Source: Owenia fusiformis (lineage: Eukaryota > Annelida > Polychaeta > Sabellida > Oweniidae). Taken from it: a stretch of DNA of 64,000 nucleotides. Of this stretch, positions 33,972 to 46,111 are shown piece by piece. The notes under the pieces are model-generated. The model was given only the letters and a program-made list of their open reading frames with translations. It had not been told where the DNA came from and made no database searches. Position numbers and translations under genes: made by a program. The DNA lies in assembly GCA_903813345.2 (NCBI GenBank), contig CAIIXF020000002.1, forward strand, positions 13,224,150-13,288,149, in the 5' to 3' direction. Each line of letters begins with the position of its first letter. Position 1 is the stretch's first letter.

Positions 33972-35345
33972 CACGGCCTAAAAATAATGAGTGTTTGTTT
34001 ACCTGATGTCTGAGTACCGTCTTATTTACAACTCTCTGATAATAGTCTAATCGGACGCCTGAATTACTTCTGTTTCTCATAGTCGACTTGTGTTATGCCA
34101 TACCAAGCTGTTAGGCACATTATACGGCGTAATAAATAAAAATATTCGTGAAGTCGTTCTGCAAAACTTTTTGACCTTGAACTAGACTATATATCACGTA
34201 TTTTCGTATCTTTCCTTATTTATTCTCACGAGGATAAAGAATTATCAAGATCTTTATTATTACATATTCTCTCTGACTGTGCATAAGATTTGAATTAAAG
34301 CTAACCATTTGATTTACACAACGTATCTTCACATTACACGAAACTAGACTATAAAGAAAAACTGCGAAAATACGTCCATGGTTGAGCTAGCTCTTATCAC
34401 TGGTCAGTATCCAGTCTCCGAGCCTTTCGTCCAGTGCCATCCGTACCTCCTGTGCCTTACCTCATGCAGATCTTTAAATTCCCGCGAAATTTACCCTTCT
34501 AAATATTTTGACCTGCTTCAAAAAATATATTTCTTTGCGTTTGCTACTGATTTTATTCCTTATATTTTATAAAATGTTTATTTCTAATGTAGTAAGAATT
34601 CATTTAAAACAAAAATATTAAGCAATTCGTAACAAACTGTTAAAAATGAATACTAAGGAATTTGCAAGGTCAGAAATTGTTTATTAACCCCGTTGCTATG
34701 CAGTTCGTTTTGAAGTGACGTCATCCCTATATTCGTAATTTTAATCGTCTAATAAACGAATACCACATGTCGATGTGATGTTTTAATCGATAAAATTGAA
34801 TTTCTTACATATTTCTTGATCTTGTTGTTAGATAACACGTTATGATATTGGTGAACTCGCCAGAAATTAACATAATATTATTTGAAGCGTTTTTGGAAAA
34901 TTTTGACACCGCCATCTTGAAATCGTGTAGTAATGTTGAACCCAGTGATTATCGTTCTTGACATTTTACAATTTGTTGCTCCGCGGAGATTTTTACCTAA
35001 AAACACATCAAATACAACATTGATTACCAATTTCAATGGTAAAATCATTTGTAAACGTTATGATTTATGGAATGTTAACGTTTTGGCGTTGTTGATTTCG
35101 TAATAAAGAAAGTACTAATTTCTGAAGCTTTCTAAGATCGTGCCCCGGGAATTTTAGTACTATTTTAACAACGTCAGAGAGGTAGTGAAGGTACGCAACG
35201 AACGAAATGAATTTTGAGAATGGTCAGTATCAAGAGAAGGTAACGGCAGTTAGGCAAGAGTACAAAAATGGCAGACATATTTTAGTTAAAGAGTCACCAG
35301 GTTCTATGTCTGTTTTCCTTATATGTAAAAGCATTAACTGACTTA
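33972..35345. other. Unassigned stretch
   Basis: No supported gene. Short frames lack known domains or splice context. Confidence 0.5.
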
Positions 35346-36095
35346 CAAGACATGTCAAAGAAAATATCACTTTTAAACGTATTTTTCACAACAATGAATT
35401 GGAGGTGCATGGGTCCCTAAAGCTGAATGAAGATCGAGTGGGGCTAATTTTTGCCAAGTTTCAATGAATAGCCTTGCAACAGTCACACATTTGCAAGAAT
35501 CAAAAATCTCAAGAAATCATCTTACCTTACGCCCCCTTACCAAGGAACATCGAAGGAGCATGAAAATGTGCACTTCCTAGCATTCAGATAGAGTATACTA
35601 AAGCTCTGAACCATAGTTTCTTATAAATATTTCATGTCCACCATTTTATTTGCCGGAACTACTTCTAGACTTCCTGATTAATCCTCCAGTTTTGTGACTT
35701 CACCAAAAGTGGTATGAATTATCACTAGTATATTTTATCTAGTCAGTATATCATCATGATTGAGGCTTTATAAATAATAAAAAATGGATACATGAGTGAA
35801 GATTACACTGGACTAAAAATACGCAAACAAAACAGTGGACATGAGAATTCACAATGGTTTTAGCTTTATTATAACAATGCAAGAAGTAGGTAAGATGATT
35901 TGTGGGAATTTTGGACTCTTACAAATGTGACACCGAAGCACCCCTACTCCTTGAAGTTTTCAAAAATTAACCTCACTTCAGTTTTCATGTTAGCTTTAGC
36001 AGTTTAGGGACCATACACCTACAATTCATAGTTATGAAAAATACGTTTACTGTACTAGTATGTGTGATGTTCACTTTGACATGTCTCTTTAGTCA
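35346..36095. repeat. Old imperfect palindrome
   Basis: About 35346-35530 and 35880-36095 are inverted relatives. Shared blocks include AACGTATTTTTCA.AAC, CATGG(G)TCCCTAAA, CACATTTG.AAGA and AAATCATCTTACCT. Roughly two-thirds identical by eye, so much older than the palindromes at 8612 or 40252. Confidence 0.7.
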
Positions 36096-36224
36096 GGATG
36101 TACATTCATATTCAAGGAAAACAGATTTTAAAATCATGTGTCTTTATCCCAAAAATATGGAATAGCCCTCTCTTCTTACATCATAGATCCCCATGGAATT
36201 TGGTATACCAATGTATAACTGTTA

Positions 36225-36290
36225 AAGCTAAGTTTACACCGACGGCGCTTTGATGGCGCTTTAAAGCGGCGTGCAAAGCCGCTTTCAGCG
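36225..36290. repeat. GACGGCGCTTTGATGGCGC repeat, copy 1
   Basis: GCTAAGTTTACACCGACGGC followed by GCTTTGATGGCGC; related to 42660-42750. Confidence 0.75.
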
Positions 36291-36299
36291 TATATAGCA

Positions 36300-37135
36300 T
36301 ATTTGAATTCAGTGATATGTTTCCTACAATTATCAGATTATAGCTTTGATTTACACATTTATGTCATTTAAATCATTCTCCATGACATTTTAAAAAAACT
36401 TGGGCCAAATCTCCATTGATGTTATGCTAAAATTCTTTAAAACCATGGTTTAATCGTATGACAACCAACATTTTCATGTTTAATCACAATATGTTGATTG
36501 AAAGGGTCATTTAATAGTATGCCATTCAAATTTCAGACAGATTTAACTAACACTCTTTGATAAATCATGAAATTAAGTGACTATTGCAAGCTTTTAGCAT
36601 AGAACTCAATGGAAGGTTGGCCCAAGATGAACAAAGGTGATATCTATAATGTCAGCTTTATTCAGCTTTATTTAGCTATTTAGAAACTATAAGCTACTAT
36701 TGACGGCACATTTGCCTTTAATTGGGCGAACGTACAGGTCCCGGCGCAATAAAGCTTTACATGAATTCCATGATTAGAGGCCACATTTGCAAAAAATTCA
36801 AAGTATCATTCAGAAAAGTAGAATAGAAAAAATAAATATTTAGATATATAATCTCTCATCTAAAAATGAGAATACCATTATTTTATCATGGTATTTAAAT
36901 TTATATATGCGATAAAGGTGCTTGTCATAAACCGGAAGTAGCTGTCTGCAAAAAGACAAGATGGTGGTATAAAGTGTTTTGCATATCTGATTCTTAACAT
37001 ATTATTTATCGATAATCAAACTAATATTCTTTGTTCATTTTGTCTATGAAGTATTTCTGTATCCTATATGTGGAGTTATATTGGATATCTCAAATGGCAA
37101 AATATAATTTTTGATGTTTGAAAACATATGCGTTT
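36300..37135. other. Unassigned stretch
   Basis: Nothing supported. Confidence 0.5.
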
Positions 37136-37978
37136 TGTGATTCCGTCACGAAAAGAGCAAAAAAGTTTGTCAACTTTTTCCAGATAAAGAGATATCCTTT
37201 CTTACTAAGGATTTACTTTAGATAACATGTAACGCTCCTTTCTGTGACGTTTAAGGAACACACGACCTCCTTATCCCTTCAAACTGCTCGTGACGGAATC
37301 ACATTTAGTCACCCCACAGAGATAGGCCTATGACTTTAACACTTCACAAGGTGCATACAATGAGGGATATGATTATAACGATGATATTTTAAATCATTTA
37401 CACTGTACTTGATATTACTTGTATGGCCTCAATGGATGAATACAAATTCTAAAGTATTATTAATGCTAGGATCAGTATTGCTATTTTCTCACGTGGTAGT
37501 TTGATGAGTGATGAACCAAACGTGACGGAATCACCTAAATTCCCATTGATTTCAACAATGTCACTTTTCAGAGGGGAATTCAAAAGAGTGTAATGGTTCC
37601 TGATGCCGTACGACCTACACGACGATATATTCGATGATGATATTCCATTGAATAGTTTATCATTGCACAAAATGTTAATCGTGATATTTCCTACACGGTT
37701 CAAAGTCAACTTCTTTTTATTAATTTTCGTCTCGTGATTCCACTCACGCTTAAAATTGTGATTCCGTAACGGCATAATGATTTCAACATTACAGTGTCAG
37801 AACATTGTAAAACACATGAACGGGTTTATTCCGTTGAACTATTGTCTTAACGATAGAATTAAGTCAAAACGAGCACTCCAATAGGTCAAAATGAGCAGAA
37901 AATGAAAGACGATGGTAGTAGGGGGCATTTTGTGAAAAAGTACAACTGATTCCGTCACGGAGGAGAAAAACGCCCGTA

Positions 37979-38510
37979 ACAAGATTCAAGATTTTATTGT
38001 GTTTCAAACCAAACACTTGGTTTCCTCACAAAATCAATTACAAGACATTTACATATAATTATACAGTTAAAAAACAACATGCATTGTTTCACAAATACTA
38101 TCATACAATCTAATTTTTTCCTTTTTCAAATAGCTCCCGACGCTGATTAAAAAGTTTATTTAGGCTATAAAATGTATCAATTCGTTAACAATTTCAAAAT
38201 CATCAGAAGTCATTAAAAAGTTATATTTTTCTTCATCCGACATATTATCAAATGTGTCAATAAAACTTAGTTTATTAAAAAATTCAAATCTACATTTTTT
38301 ATAGCCATCACACACAAGAAGAAAATGTTTTTCATCCTCTACTTCCCCCTTATTGCAAATCTGACAAATTCTTTCATTTATTTCAAGTCGATGCTGTTTA
38401 GTGTCATCAACAATAAAAACAATGTACGCACATTTATATTGACGTTTTTTATAGAAACACAAAACAACTCCGTTTCTAGAAGATCCCATATAAGATCAAG
38501 AAACCTCTGT
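37979..38510 (-). mobile_element. 3' fragment of a second LINE lineage
   Basis: The minus-strand end reads GTGTTTGGTTTGAAACACAA and then TAAAATCTTGAATCTTG, the short-repeat type 3' end seen in CR1/L2/RTE-like families, not poly-A. It contains the coding fragment 38160-38489. Two motif copies (37947, 38556) lie just outside it. Confidence 0.7.
38160..38489 (-). CDS. LINE ORF2 C-terminal fragment with CCHC knuckle
   Basis: 109 codons. It contains ERICQICNKGEVEDEKHFLL and then VCDGYKKC, a CX2CX9HX4C zinc knuckle typical of the region downstream of reverse transcriptase in invertebrate LINEs, followed by the usual hydrophobic tail ending NELIHFIA. The RT itself is absent, so this is a truncated copy. 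It is distinct from the L1/Tx1-like fragments in this window (different knuckle spacing and 3' end). Confidence 0.8.
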   Translation of the reverse strand: MGSSRNGVVLCFYKKRQYKCAYIVFIVDDTKQHRLEINERICQICNKGEVEDEKHFLLVCDGYKKCRFEFFNKLSFIDTFDNMSDEEKYNFLMTSDDFEIVNELIHFIA

Positions 38511-38570
38511 ATATTTGACAGATGGCCTTTTAAATGTCGTTTTTTTCGTCAAATGTGTGATTCCGTCACG

Positions 38571-39480
38571 CTGGAATCATGTTTATTTGATTTAATACAC
38601 TCAAAAATAAAGTTTGCTATCAAATCGGAATGTTCATAAAACATAAACCTTGCCTTTGTTTTCCCAATTCTAAATGCAGGCCAAATAAACTATGATAATC
38701 GTTTGACTCTCGAGACTACAGAACTTGAACTTGAACATACTAAAATCGAAGTTACCTATAGTAACGCTTGTAAAGTTAATTATATGTTTAACGGCCTCTT
38801 AGTGAAGGTATCTTATCAAATTTGTGACATACCCATAAGATCGTAGATCACAATTCTAAGTTTAAAATGTAATTTGGATTCGCAAGAAGTATTTCTGTTT
38901 TAAACTTACCTTTGCTGTCTGAAAAAGATCAATATTCATAGACGGGAATGTTGAAACCTATATTTCCTTTGAATGACCTGCACTACGAAATGATCCTGTG
39001 GAGAAAAGTTGATGAATTCCAAACAGCTAGTTCTAGCAAATCTACTGGTATAAGCTTACTTTCTAAAAGTATTTCAATGTTAAAAATATCTATTCAAATG
39101 TTTCAAGGCAATTACTCGATACATGTTGTAATGCGATTTTCTTTCATTTTCTACAAAAATGGTATGTTTTCGAACGGTCACTTATGTTAATCTATGACCG
39201 TGGTATGATTGAAAATGAAAGAACTGAACCAAGTATTGTCGACTTGGTTGAATCATAAGATTTATTTTGATTGATTTAATATCTTCTTGAATTTTAAAAC
39301 TTTTGTCTGAATTACATCTGCTATGGAATTAAAGTTCAAATATACTAGTACCTCCGAATTGCTTATTGAATTAACCTAGCAATTAATTTGAAAATAATTC
39401 TTTACATTGGTTTTATATCATACTGTAGATCATAGATATGTAAAAAATGAAAATGTGTTTTGAAAGATGAATTGATAACA
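38571..39480. other. Unassigned stretch
   Basis: No gene supported. Confidence 0.5.
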
Positions 39481-40251
39481 AACGTTTTCGCACACGTGCC
39501 ATTTCCACTTTCAGCCCACTTAAAGCACGAAATCCCGTATGACGTAATATAACGGAAATGCGCAGATAAGTGATATTTTTTATTTTAATTCAACTCACAT
39601 CGACCTTTCTTATTTAGAACGTGTTTAAAGTTCTCATGTTAAGAAAATAAATATGCGGAAAGGCAATGGTTTAAAGCTTATGAAAATCATAATTCAGTTT
39701 TTAAAATAATATATTGACATGCATTCACGCACATGTGACATTATCTCTTTTTGTGCGATTCAAACATAAAAATCTCATTACAGTTATACATAAGAACCAA
39801 CATTAGCCATGCCTTTCTAATAGAAGGAACTAAATTTGAATGAAAAAATAATTCTGTGTAAAGATGATTATAGATATAATAAATGTCAAAAAAATTATCA
39901 AAAATTAAATTCTCACACGCTTTTAAATTTTAATCACACATGACCTTTTCCAGTTTTGCTCATTTCATTTACCTTGAAAACCAAGGAGACCGAACGCAAT
40001 TGCTAAATACAACCTTGATGTATTATAGTACCAGGTCTATAATTGCATTTTCTCATGGAAGGAACCAAGCAAAAATTATAAAACTAAATATATGTTAAGG
40101 CGATGCTTCACAAATAATATCAATGTCAAAATTTTAATTCATTTCTTCAAATCCAAATACTGACACGCTTTTACGCACACGTGACCTTTTCTTCTTTTGC
40201 TCATTTTATTTATCCTAAAAATCAGTGAGCCTAAAAATAATTATGTGTAAA

Positions 40252-41112
40252 CACCCTATGCAGACAGAGCCTGTGGGAAATATTGGGTGCGGCGCAAATG
40301 AGCGGAGGGTGCGGAGCTAACGGTCATTTTTGAATTTAAAATTGAGGTATTTCTGAAACTAAGCCGTTTTGGGACTTCAAATATACCAAGATATGTGTAT
40401 TTGACACCAAATATCAATAAGATTGTGAAAATAGTAGTGCAATTCATTTTATAGCGACGCAGTATGCCTTAAACATTTCCCAGACCTACTAGAATAGTAT
40501 ATATTTTGAGACTATCCTTTAATACTGCGTCCCCAGCATTCATAAAAAATGGTGTTCAAGATACACTACCCATGCAAATTATTTTTGCATCTTGGAAGCC
40601 AGGCAGTATCTGTGTGATTTTATAAAAATTCGGAAATGTTCTTCAGATATGAGCCCCATCTAAATATTGGGTGCGGAGCTACGTTTATGGAGCTGCTCCG
40701 CACCCAATATTTAGAGGGGGCTCATATCTGAAAAACATTTCCGAATTTTTATAAAATCACACTGATACTGCCTGGCTTCCAAGATGCAAAAATAATTTGT
40801 ATAGATAGTGTACCTTGAACACCATTTTTTATGAATGCTGGGGACTCAGTATTAAAAGGATAATTTCAAAATATATAGGTCTGGGAAAGGTTTAAGGCAC
40901 ACTGCGTCGCTATAGAATGAATTGCGCTACTATTTTCACAATTGTATTGATATTTGGTGTCAAATACACATATCTTGGTATATTTGAAGTCCCAAAACGG
41001 CTTAGTTCCAGAAATATCCCAACTTTAAATTCAAAAATGACCGTTAGCTCCGCACCCTCCGCTCATTTGCTCCCCACCCAATATTTCCCACAGGCTCTGT
41101 CTGCATAGGGTG
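40252..41112. mobile_element. 861-bp near-perfect palindrome (hairpin element)
   Basis: Arms of about 425 bp start CACCCTATGCAGACAGAGCC and meet at about 40682 with almost no loop (TACGTTTATGGAG region). 5-bp duplication gtaaa (40247-40251, 41113-41117), supported by the uninterrupted sister unit near 41466. Each arm contains a 63-codon frame, present also in the lone arm at 52792-53223. Confidence 0.93.
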
Positions 41113-41184
41113 GTAAAGGTGATGTTCTTCAGATTATATAAACATCAAAATTGTTATTCATTTTTGAAAGTTTAATATCCATAT

Positions 41185-41292
41185 CATAGGCCCCGGGAAC
41201 ATGTATAAAATAGCGAGTCGACATCTGTATTAAAGAAGAAGTAGTAATACAGATGTCGACTCGCTGTTTTATACATGTTCCCGGGGCCTATG
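41185..41292. mobile_element. 108-bp hairpin MITE
   Basis: Arms of about 48 bp (CATAGGCCCCGGGAACATGT outward) with a 12-nt loop. Flanked by atccatat and atccacat, an 8-bp duplication with one mismatch. The CATAGG start recalls the element at 33006-33815. Confidence 0.92.
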
Positions 41293-41590
41293 ATCCACAT
41301 GCTTATACGCACACATAACCTTTTCCCTTTCGTTCATTTTATCTATCTTTAAAATCAGTGAGCCTGACCTCATTGTTAAATACTTTTTGATACGAGTCAG
41401 CTCCAGGTCTAAAATTGCATTTTATCATGGAACAAATCGAGCAATCATTATGAAAATAATTCTGTGTAAAGGTGATGTTCCAAAGACAATATAAATGTCA
41501 ATTTGATAATTCAGTTACTCAAAATGAAATACTAGTATCCACATGATTTTACGCACACATGATAATTTTCTGAATGACGCTACTTTTTGG

Positions 41591-42052
41591 ATTCAACCAT
41601 GCATATAACGTCGTAAAATACACATTTCTACCGAAATTATGCCCAACCGTTTTCGCAGAAAATGTAACAAATGAAGGCATTTTATCGGAACTGATTGATA
41701 TTTGGTACTTATAGAATATCGTATTTACTTTAACTTTTAAGCGATTCAGACATTTAAAAAATGATGTTTAATCAATGTTAATTTCGCACGAATATAGGGT
41801 ACAAAATGAGTGAAAGTCTCACGTGTTTGATTGCATTTTACTCCCATTTATGTGCATTTTGCTAACATTAAAATGAGATAGTTGAAAGAAGAGACCAGTA
41901 GAATTCTATCCGTCACTTTCATTTTCAAATGTTTAAATGTTTACCGTTTCAATGGACCTCATAAAGATGGTAGCCAACGGACCAGAAACAAGTAGTGCGA
42001 TGACGTCATATATCGCTACACCACTTTGATATAAAGTTTGGTAAACAACAAT
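41591..42052. other. Unassigned stretch
   Basis: Nothing supported. Confidence 0.5.
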
Positions 42053-42627
42053 TAGGGCTGTGCCGGAACCGGTTCGGACGGTTCGGAATCGGAACCGGAA
42101 CTTGGTCTCACGGAATCGGAACTTTCGGAACCCCTTTTGGTTCACAAATGAAAATAATTATGTATGAGTGAGTTCGACGGCGATCATGACGATATCGTCG
42201 TCCAAGTTTGTCAGGTTAACACTTACCTTTCCTGTCAAGCAAGTTTGAATGTTTTTACGAAAGAAATAGACTCTAAAATCTGTAAAAAGAGAGAAAATTC
42301 GATCTTTTTTCTACTTGTTTTCACTTCCGGCTGCTCTGACCATAATGCGCATGCGTCAAAGTTCGTAAAACAAAACTTGATTTCTGTTGATTTCTCCGCT
42401 ATTTATTTTGTTTATGCGAGTAATACACATGCAAATTGGATGTAGTTTGAAGGAAAACATCACTGGAGGAACAATGGTCACGGATATTAACGATTCAAAG
42501 CAAGTACTAAGGTAAGGGTCCGATATTGTTCCGAAACCCTTCGGAACATGATATTAAAATTCCGAATTCCGGTATTTTAACAAAAGTCCGCGGTTCGGAC
42601 CGATTCCGGTCGAATGGCACGGCCCTA
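42053..42627. mobile_element. hAT-like MITE
   Basis: Ends TAGGGCTGTGCCGGAACCGG and (reverse complement) TAGGGCCGTGCCATTCGACC with GGTTCGGA-type subterminal repeats. Exact 8-bp duplication acaacaat (42045-42052, 42628-42635). TAGGGC ends with 8-bp duplication are typical of hAT. A 93-codon frame (42164-42445) inside has no recognised domain. Confidence 0.9.
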
Positions 42628-42659
42628 ACAACAATGGGTTTTTTCAAAGTGTCGTTGTA

Positions 42660-42750
42660 CTGTTTGCACGGTGAACTTAGCTTCACACCAACGGCGCTTT
42701 GGTGGCGCTTGGTGTGAACTTAGCTTCACACCAACGGCGCTTTGATGGCG
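42660..42750. repeat. ACGGCGCTTTG repeats and a 37-bp hairpin
   Basis: TTCACACCAACGGCGCTTTG occurs at about 42682 and 42724. The first copy pairs with GCGCTTGGTGTGAA to make a short hairpin. Related to 36225-36290. Confidence 0.8.
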
Positions 42751-43100
42751 CATTTCAAATGAGCTCAAAGTGGTTCATATACCAGAGATCTTGTTATCAT
42801 ATTTCCCCTAATAATATACATTTCTAAATATCTAATAATCTAAATTTTCTATTTGAGCTTCTGACAGCCCAGGGGTAACCTACTATAATAATTTTCAATG
42901 TATGTTACATATATGCATCTCAAATGAGCTTGAAATGGTGTATATAATCTTGTTTTGTCATATCATTTCTAAGGAGATGTAAAAAATGATCAGATTTTCA
43001 TTCAGCTTTTGACTGGTTATAAGTGGCCTCGTTTTACCATAATAATTTTTAAGATATGTCACACTTGCAATTCAAATAAGCTCAAGATGGCATTTTGTCA
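42751..43100. repeat. ~160-bp degenerate tandem repeats
   Basis: About 2-3 units share TTCAAATGAGCTC/CTCAAATGAGCTTG, TCTTGTT.T.ATAT and TTTCTAA. Confidence 0.6.
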
Positions 43101-44135
43101 TACTCATATGTTCATATATTCATACTGAGATATAAAATGAAGTATTATATAAAGATATAAGAACACTTGCATCACCTCTGGGTACACCTTCCATTCCTCC
43201 AAAACAGATGATTTAGAGTAGTCAGTCAATCCAGATAGTAATGCCCCAATCACAATTTTTCTGTCGCCGTGTATTTTCTCTTAAATAACACTGTGCCTGT
43301 AGTTTTAATCATTATGGTTGTATAGAATGGTTCAGTGCCTAATATTGTCACTAAAAGTTTGGCTCCATTTGTCCACATATGTGTTGTCACAATCAGTTAA
43401 AGTCAGAAATTCTTAAATTACGTTATTGTCGCCAAGAAGCATTTTTAGGTATATGGAAGAAAACAGACTAAGTTTATTTATCACAATCCGTATTTTATAT
43501 TTTCATGCGTAACAATGATGTGTAAGAAATATTCATGCAAAGTTTCAAATCCAAATACTAACAAGAACCTCTTCTTTTTCTCGTTATAATAATGTCGCCA
43601 GATTTGTGAAAGTTACTGCCTGTTGCATGTATACCTGATATGGAGCTTATACCAATGTGACGTTTACCTTCAAACAAACATCAAATAATAGTAAACATAT
43701 AAAATATTCATGAAATATACAGAATTTCAATGTATTGACCAAGATATTTCATTTGTGACTTGTCAAAAAATATTTTTTGAAACGTTTGGATAAGGACTTT
43801 AAACTACGTTTCCAGATATCCAACATAATCAAAGAACGAAGGCACCGTTTTCCACATATGTTGTACTACAGCCTTTGATGACTTGATATGAGACCCTACT
43901 GTGTCAGTTAGTAGTGAATTAATAATTGATTCGCATTAAAATGTCACAAATATTAAATAACGTTACCTTAAACTACGTGAGTCTAACTACAATCACAATG
44001 ACAATGGGTCACATGGTTAGTTTTGGTGCGCTATGGCGCCATGTTGACTCAAAGCTGTGTATTATCTCTGACAATCGACTAAATTGCATCAAAATAGTTT
44101 AAAATATGTAAGTAAATACCCAACTCCATTTACAA
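43101..44135. other. Unassigned stretch
   Basis: Nothing supported. Confidence 0.5.
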
Positions 44136-45270
44136 TCTCAGTAAAGGGGGGGGATGTGAGGGATGGCTAACTCTCCTAGAAAATTTTACAATTTAAAGAT
44201 GATATTTGGTGCTTCTGGGCACTTTTAAAGTGTATTAGTCAATAAAAACATTGAAAAACAATCACAATTTTTTCAAATTTTGAGAGTGTCAAAGGGGGGG
44301 GGGGTGCCAGAGGGGGAGGTGGGGCTGGGGTGCCAGAGGGGGAGCAAGTGTTTGTCCCCAATATCAAAATTTACAATATCAAGGTGCTATTCGATGAAGT
44401 TTGGGCACTTTAAAAGTGTCTGTGCCTAAAAGTGCCTATTTCCCAAGAAAATTTTACAATTTTAAGATGCTATTTGGTGCTTTCTGGGCACTTTCAAAGG
44501 GTATGAATCAATAAAAAAAAATTTGAAAATCTCCATTTTGGGGGGGGGATGTTAAGGAAGGGGGGCTGCCAGAGGGGGAGGTTGAGTGGGGATGCCAGAG
44601 GGCCAGTAAGTGTTAGTCTTCCAGAATCATTAACTTTATCAAGGAGCTATTTGATGATGTCTGGGCAATTTAAAAGTGTCTGAGACAATACATAAAAAAA
44701 ATCAGAACTTTTCCATTGTTTGGGGTGTGAAGGGTGGCCCACTCCCCCTAGAAAATTTTACAATTTTATGACGCTATTTGATGCTTTCTGGGCACTTTCA
44801 AAGTGTATGAGTCAATTAAAGAATTTGAGAAAATCACAATTTCTTTTTTTTTTTGGGGGGGGGTCAAGCGGGGCGGGGGGGGGGGGGCGCCAGAGGGGGG
44901 GGAGGTTATGCAAGTGCAAGATGCAAGAGGGGGAGTAAATCCCCCAGAAACAATAACTATATCAAGGAGCTATTTGATGATATCTGGGCACTTTAAAAGT
45001 GTCTGAGACAAAACTCTAAAATAAATTTAGAACTTTTCCATTGTTTTGTGGGGGGTGTGAGGGGTGGCCAATACCCCTAGAAAAAATTTACAATTTTAAG
45101 ATGCTATTTGGTGCTTTCTGGGTACTTTCAAAGTGTATGAGTCAATGAAAAAAAAATTAGAAAAAAATATTTTTCAAAAAAAAATTTTTTTTCAAATTTA
45201 TTTTGGGGGTTGACAAAGGGGGGTGCGGTCGCACCCATCGCACCCCCCCCCCCATCTGACGGCCCTGGTA
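44136..45270. repeat. G-rich tandem array, about four ~270-330-bp units
   Basis: Each unit has GAAAATTTTACAATTT (about 44179, 44447, 44751, 45080), GCTTTCTGGGCACTTT and poly-G or GGGGG-with-GCCAGAGG blocks (44290, 44540, 44850). Ends in a poly-C run (45244-45253). Confidence 0.88.
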
Positions 45271-45527
45271 TTTGTGGTGCAAAAACAAAATTTTCAATTT
45301 GAAATATATTTGGTGAAATTCGATATTAAATGTTGGATAAATTACGTTATGTTCGGTAACGTTACTTAAAACGATTGTCAATCCTTTTCTGACTTGATTT
45401 AGAGTTTCAAATAGGGGAACATTCTTTCAGAAAATGGGTAAATCAAGAGCAGTGATTCAAAAAGCCTATATTGAATGGGAAGGAGAAAAGATGGGGAAAA
45501 GTACAGAAAGAAAGGGCGCGTGTTAAG

Positions 45528-45935
45528 GAAATGGTGGAACAGAAACATTTTTGAAAAAATTGCAATACCTGCTCATTTTATTTTCTTGTACAAAATAAAG
45601 TATGAAGGCATGTAGAAATTTCAGGAAAGTATCGTCATAGTGTCTTCTTTTATTGAGTCGGGTAAGAGGCAAATCTTAACTCCAGGGAATGCTGAAAATT
45701 CATAAAAAACATTCAAAATGGACGTCTTTTCAATTTTCCAATGTTTTCCCAAAGTTTCTGTAGTAACTTGAGTTTACTTTTACCTTTTACAAAGTTTATC
45801 AAAAGAAGATAATATGATAATGTTTTCCTGAAAAACAAGGAAATGCACAAATGCCATCATACTTTATTTTCAACAGAAAATAACATGTGCAGGTATATCA
45901 GTTTTTTCAAAAATGTTTTCGTTACACCATTACAT
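45528..45935. mobile_element. Short fold-back, AAATAAAGTATGAAGGCATG family, copy 1
   Basis: 45528-45660 is inverted against about 45800-45935 (AACATTTTTGAAAAAA outward, then AAATAAAGTATGAAGGCATG). Related to 57697-59207. Confidence 0.8.
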
Positions 45936-46111
45936 TAAGCGGTACCACATACCCAGGGTATACCACACCCCCGCCCCTTAAAAACGTTTGTTTCTTGCTT
46001 TGCCTCATGAAGTGCAAAAATGAACCCCTGACGCAGTGACGCAGACGAACCCTATGATAATGAAGCAGCTGTTATGTACATGATTGAAAATTATACTGCT
46101 TCAGTCTATGA
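45936..46111. other. Spacer next to LINE 3' end
   Basis: No feature. Confidence 0.5.

Larger units (their letters stand above)
37136..38570. repeat. Cluster of TGTGATTCCGTCACG motifs, both orientations
   Basis: Occurrences: 37136-37150 (+), 37289-37303 (-), 37521-37534 (-), 37947-37959 (+, TGATTCCGTCACG) and 38556-38570 (+) are near-exact; 37733-37748 and 37757-37771 (+) are degenerate. Flanking sequence is not shared between occurrences. The motif is itself a short inverted repeat (GTGA N5 TCAC). The first two face each other 139 bp apart like ends of a small TIR element. Confidence 0.85.
39481..41590. repeat. ~200-300-bp tandem repeats carrying two hairpin insertions
   Basis: About five degenerate units share ACGCACACGTGACCTTTTCC-like text, ATTGCATTTTATCATGGAA and AATAATTCTGTGTAAAGGTG. 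Copy four is split by 40252-41112; a later junction is split by 41185-41292. Confidence 0.8.

Noticed and set aside
44720-45381. Gly-rich frames over poly-G
   Set aside because: Homopolymer translation.
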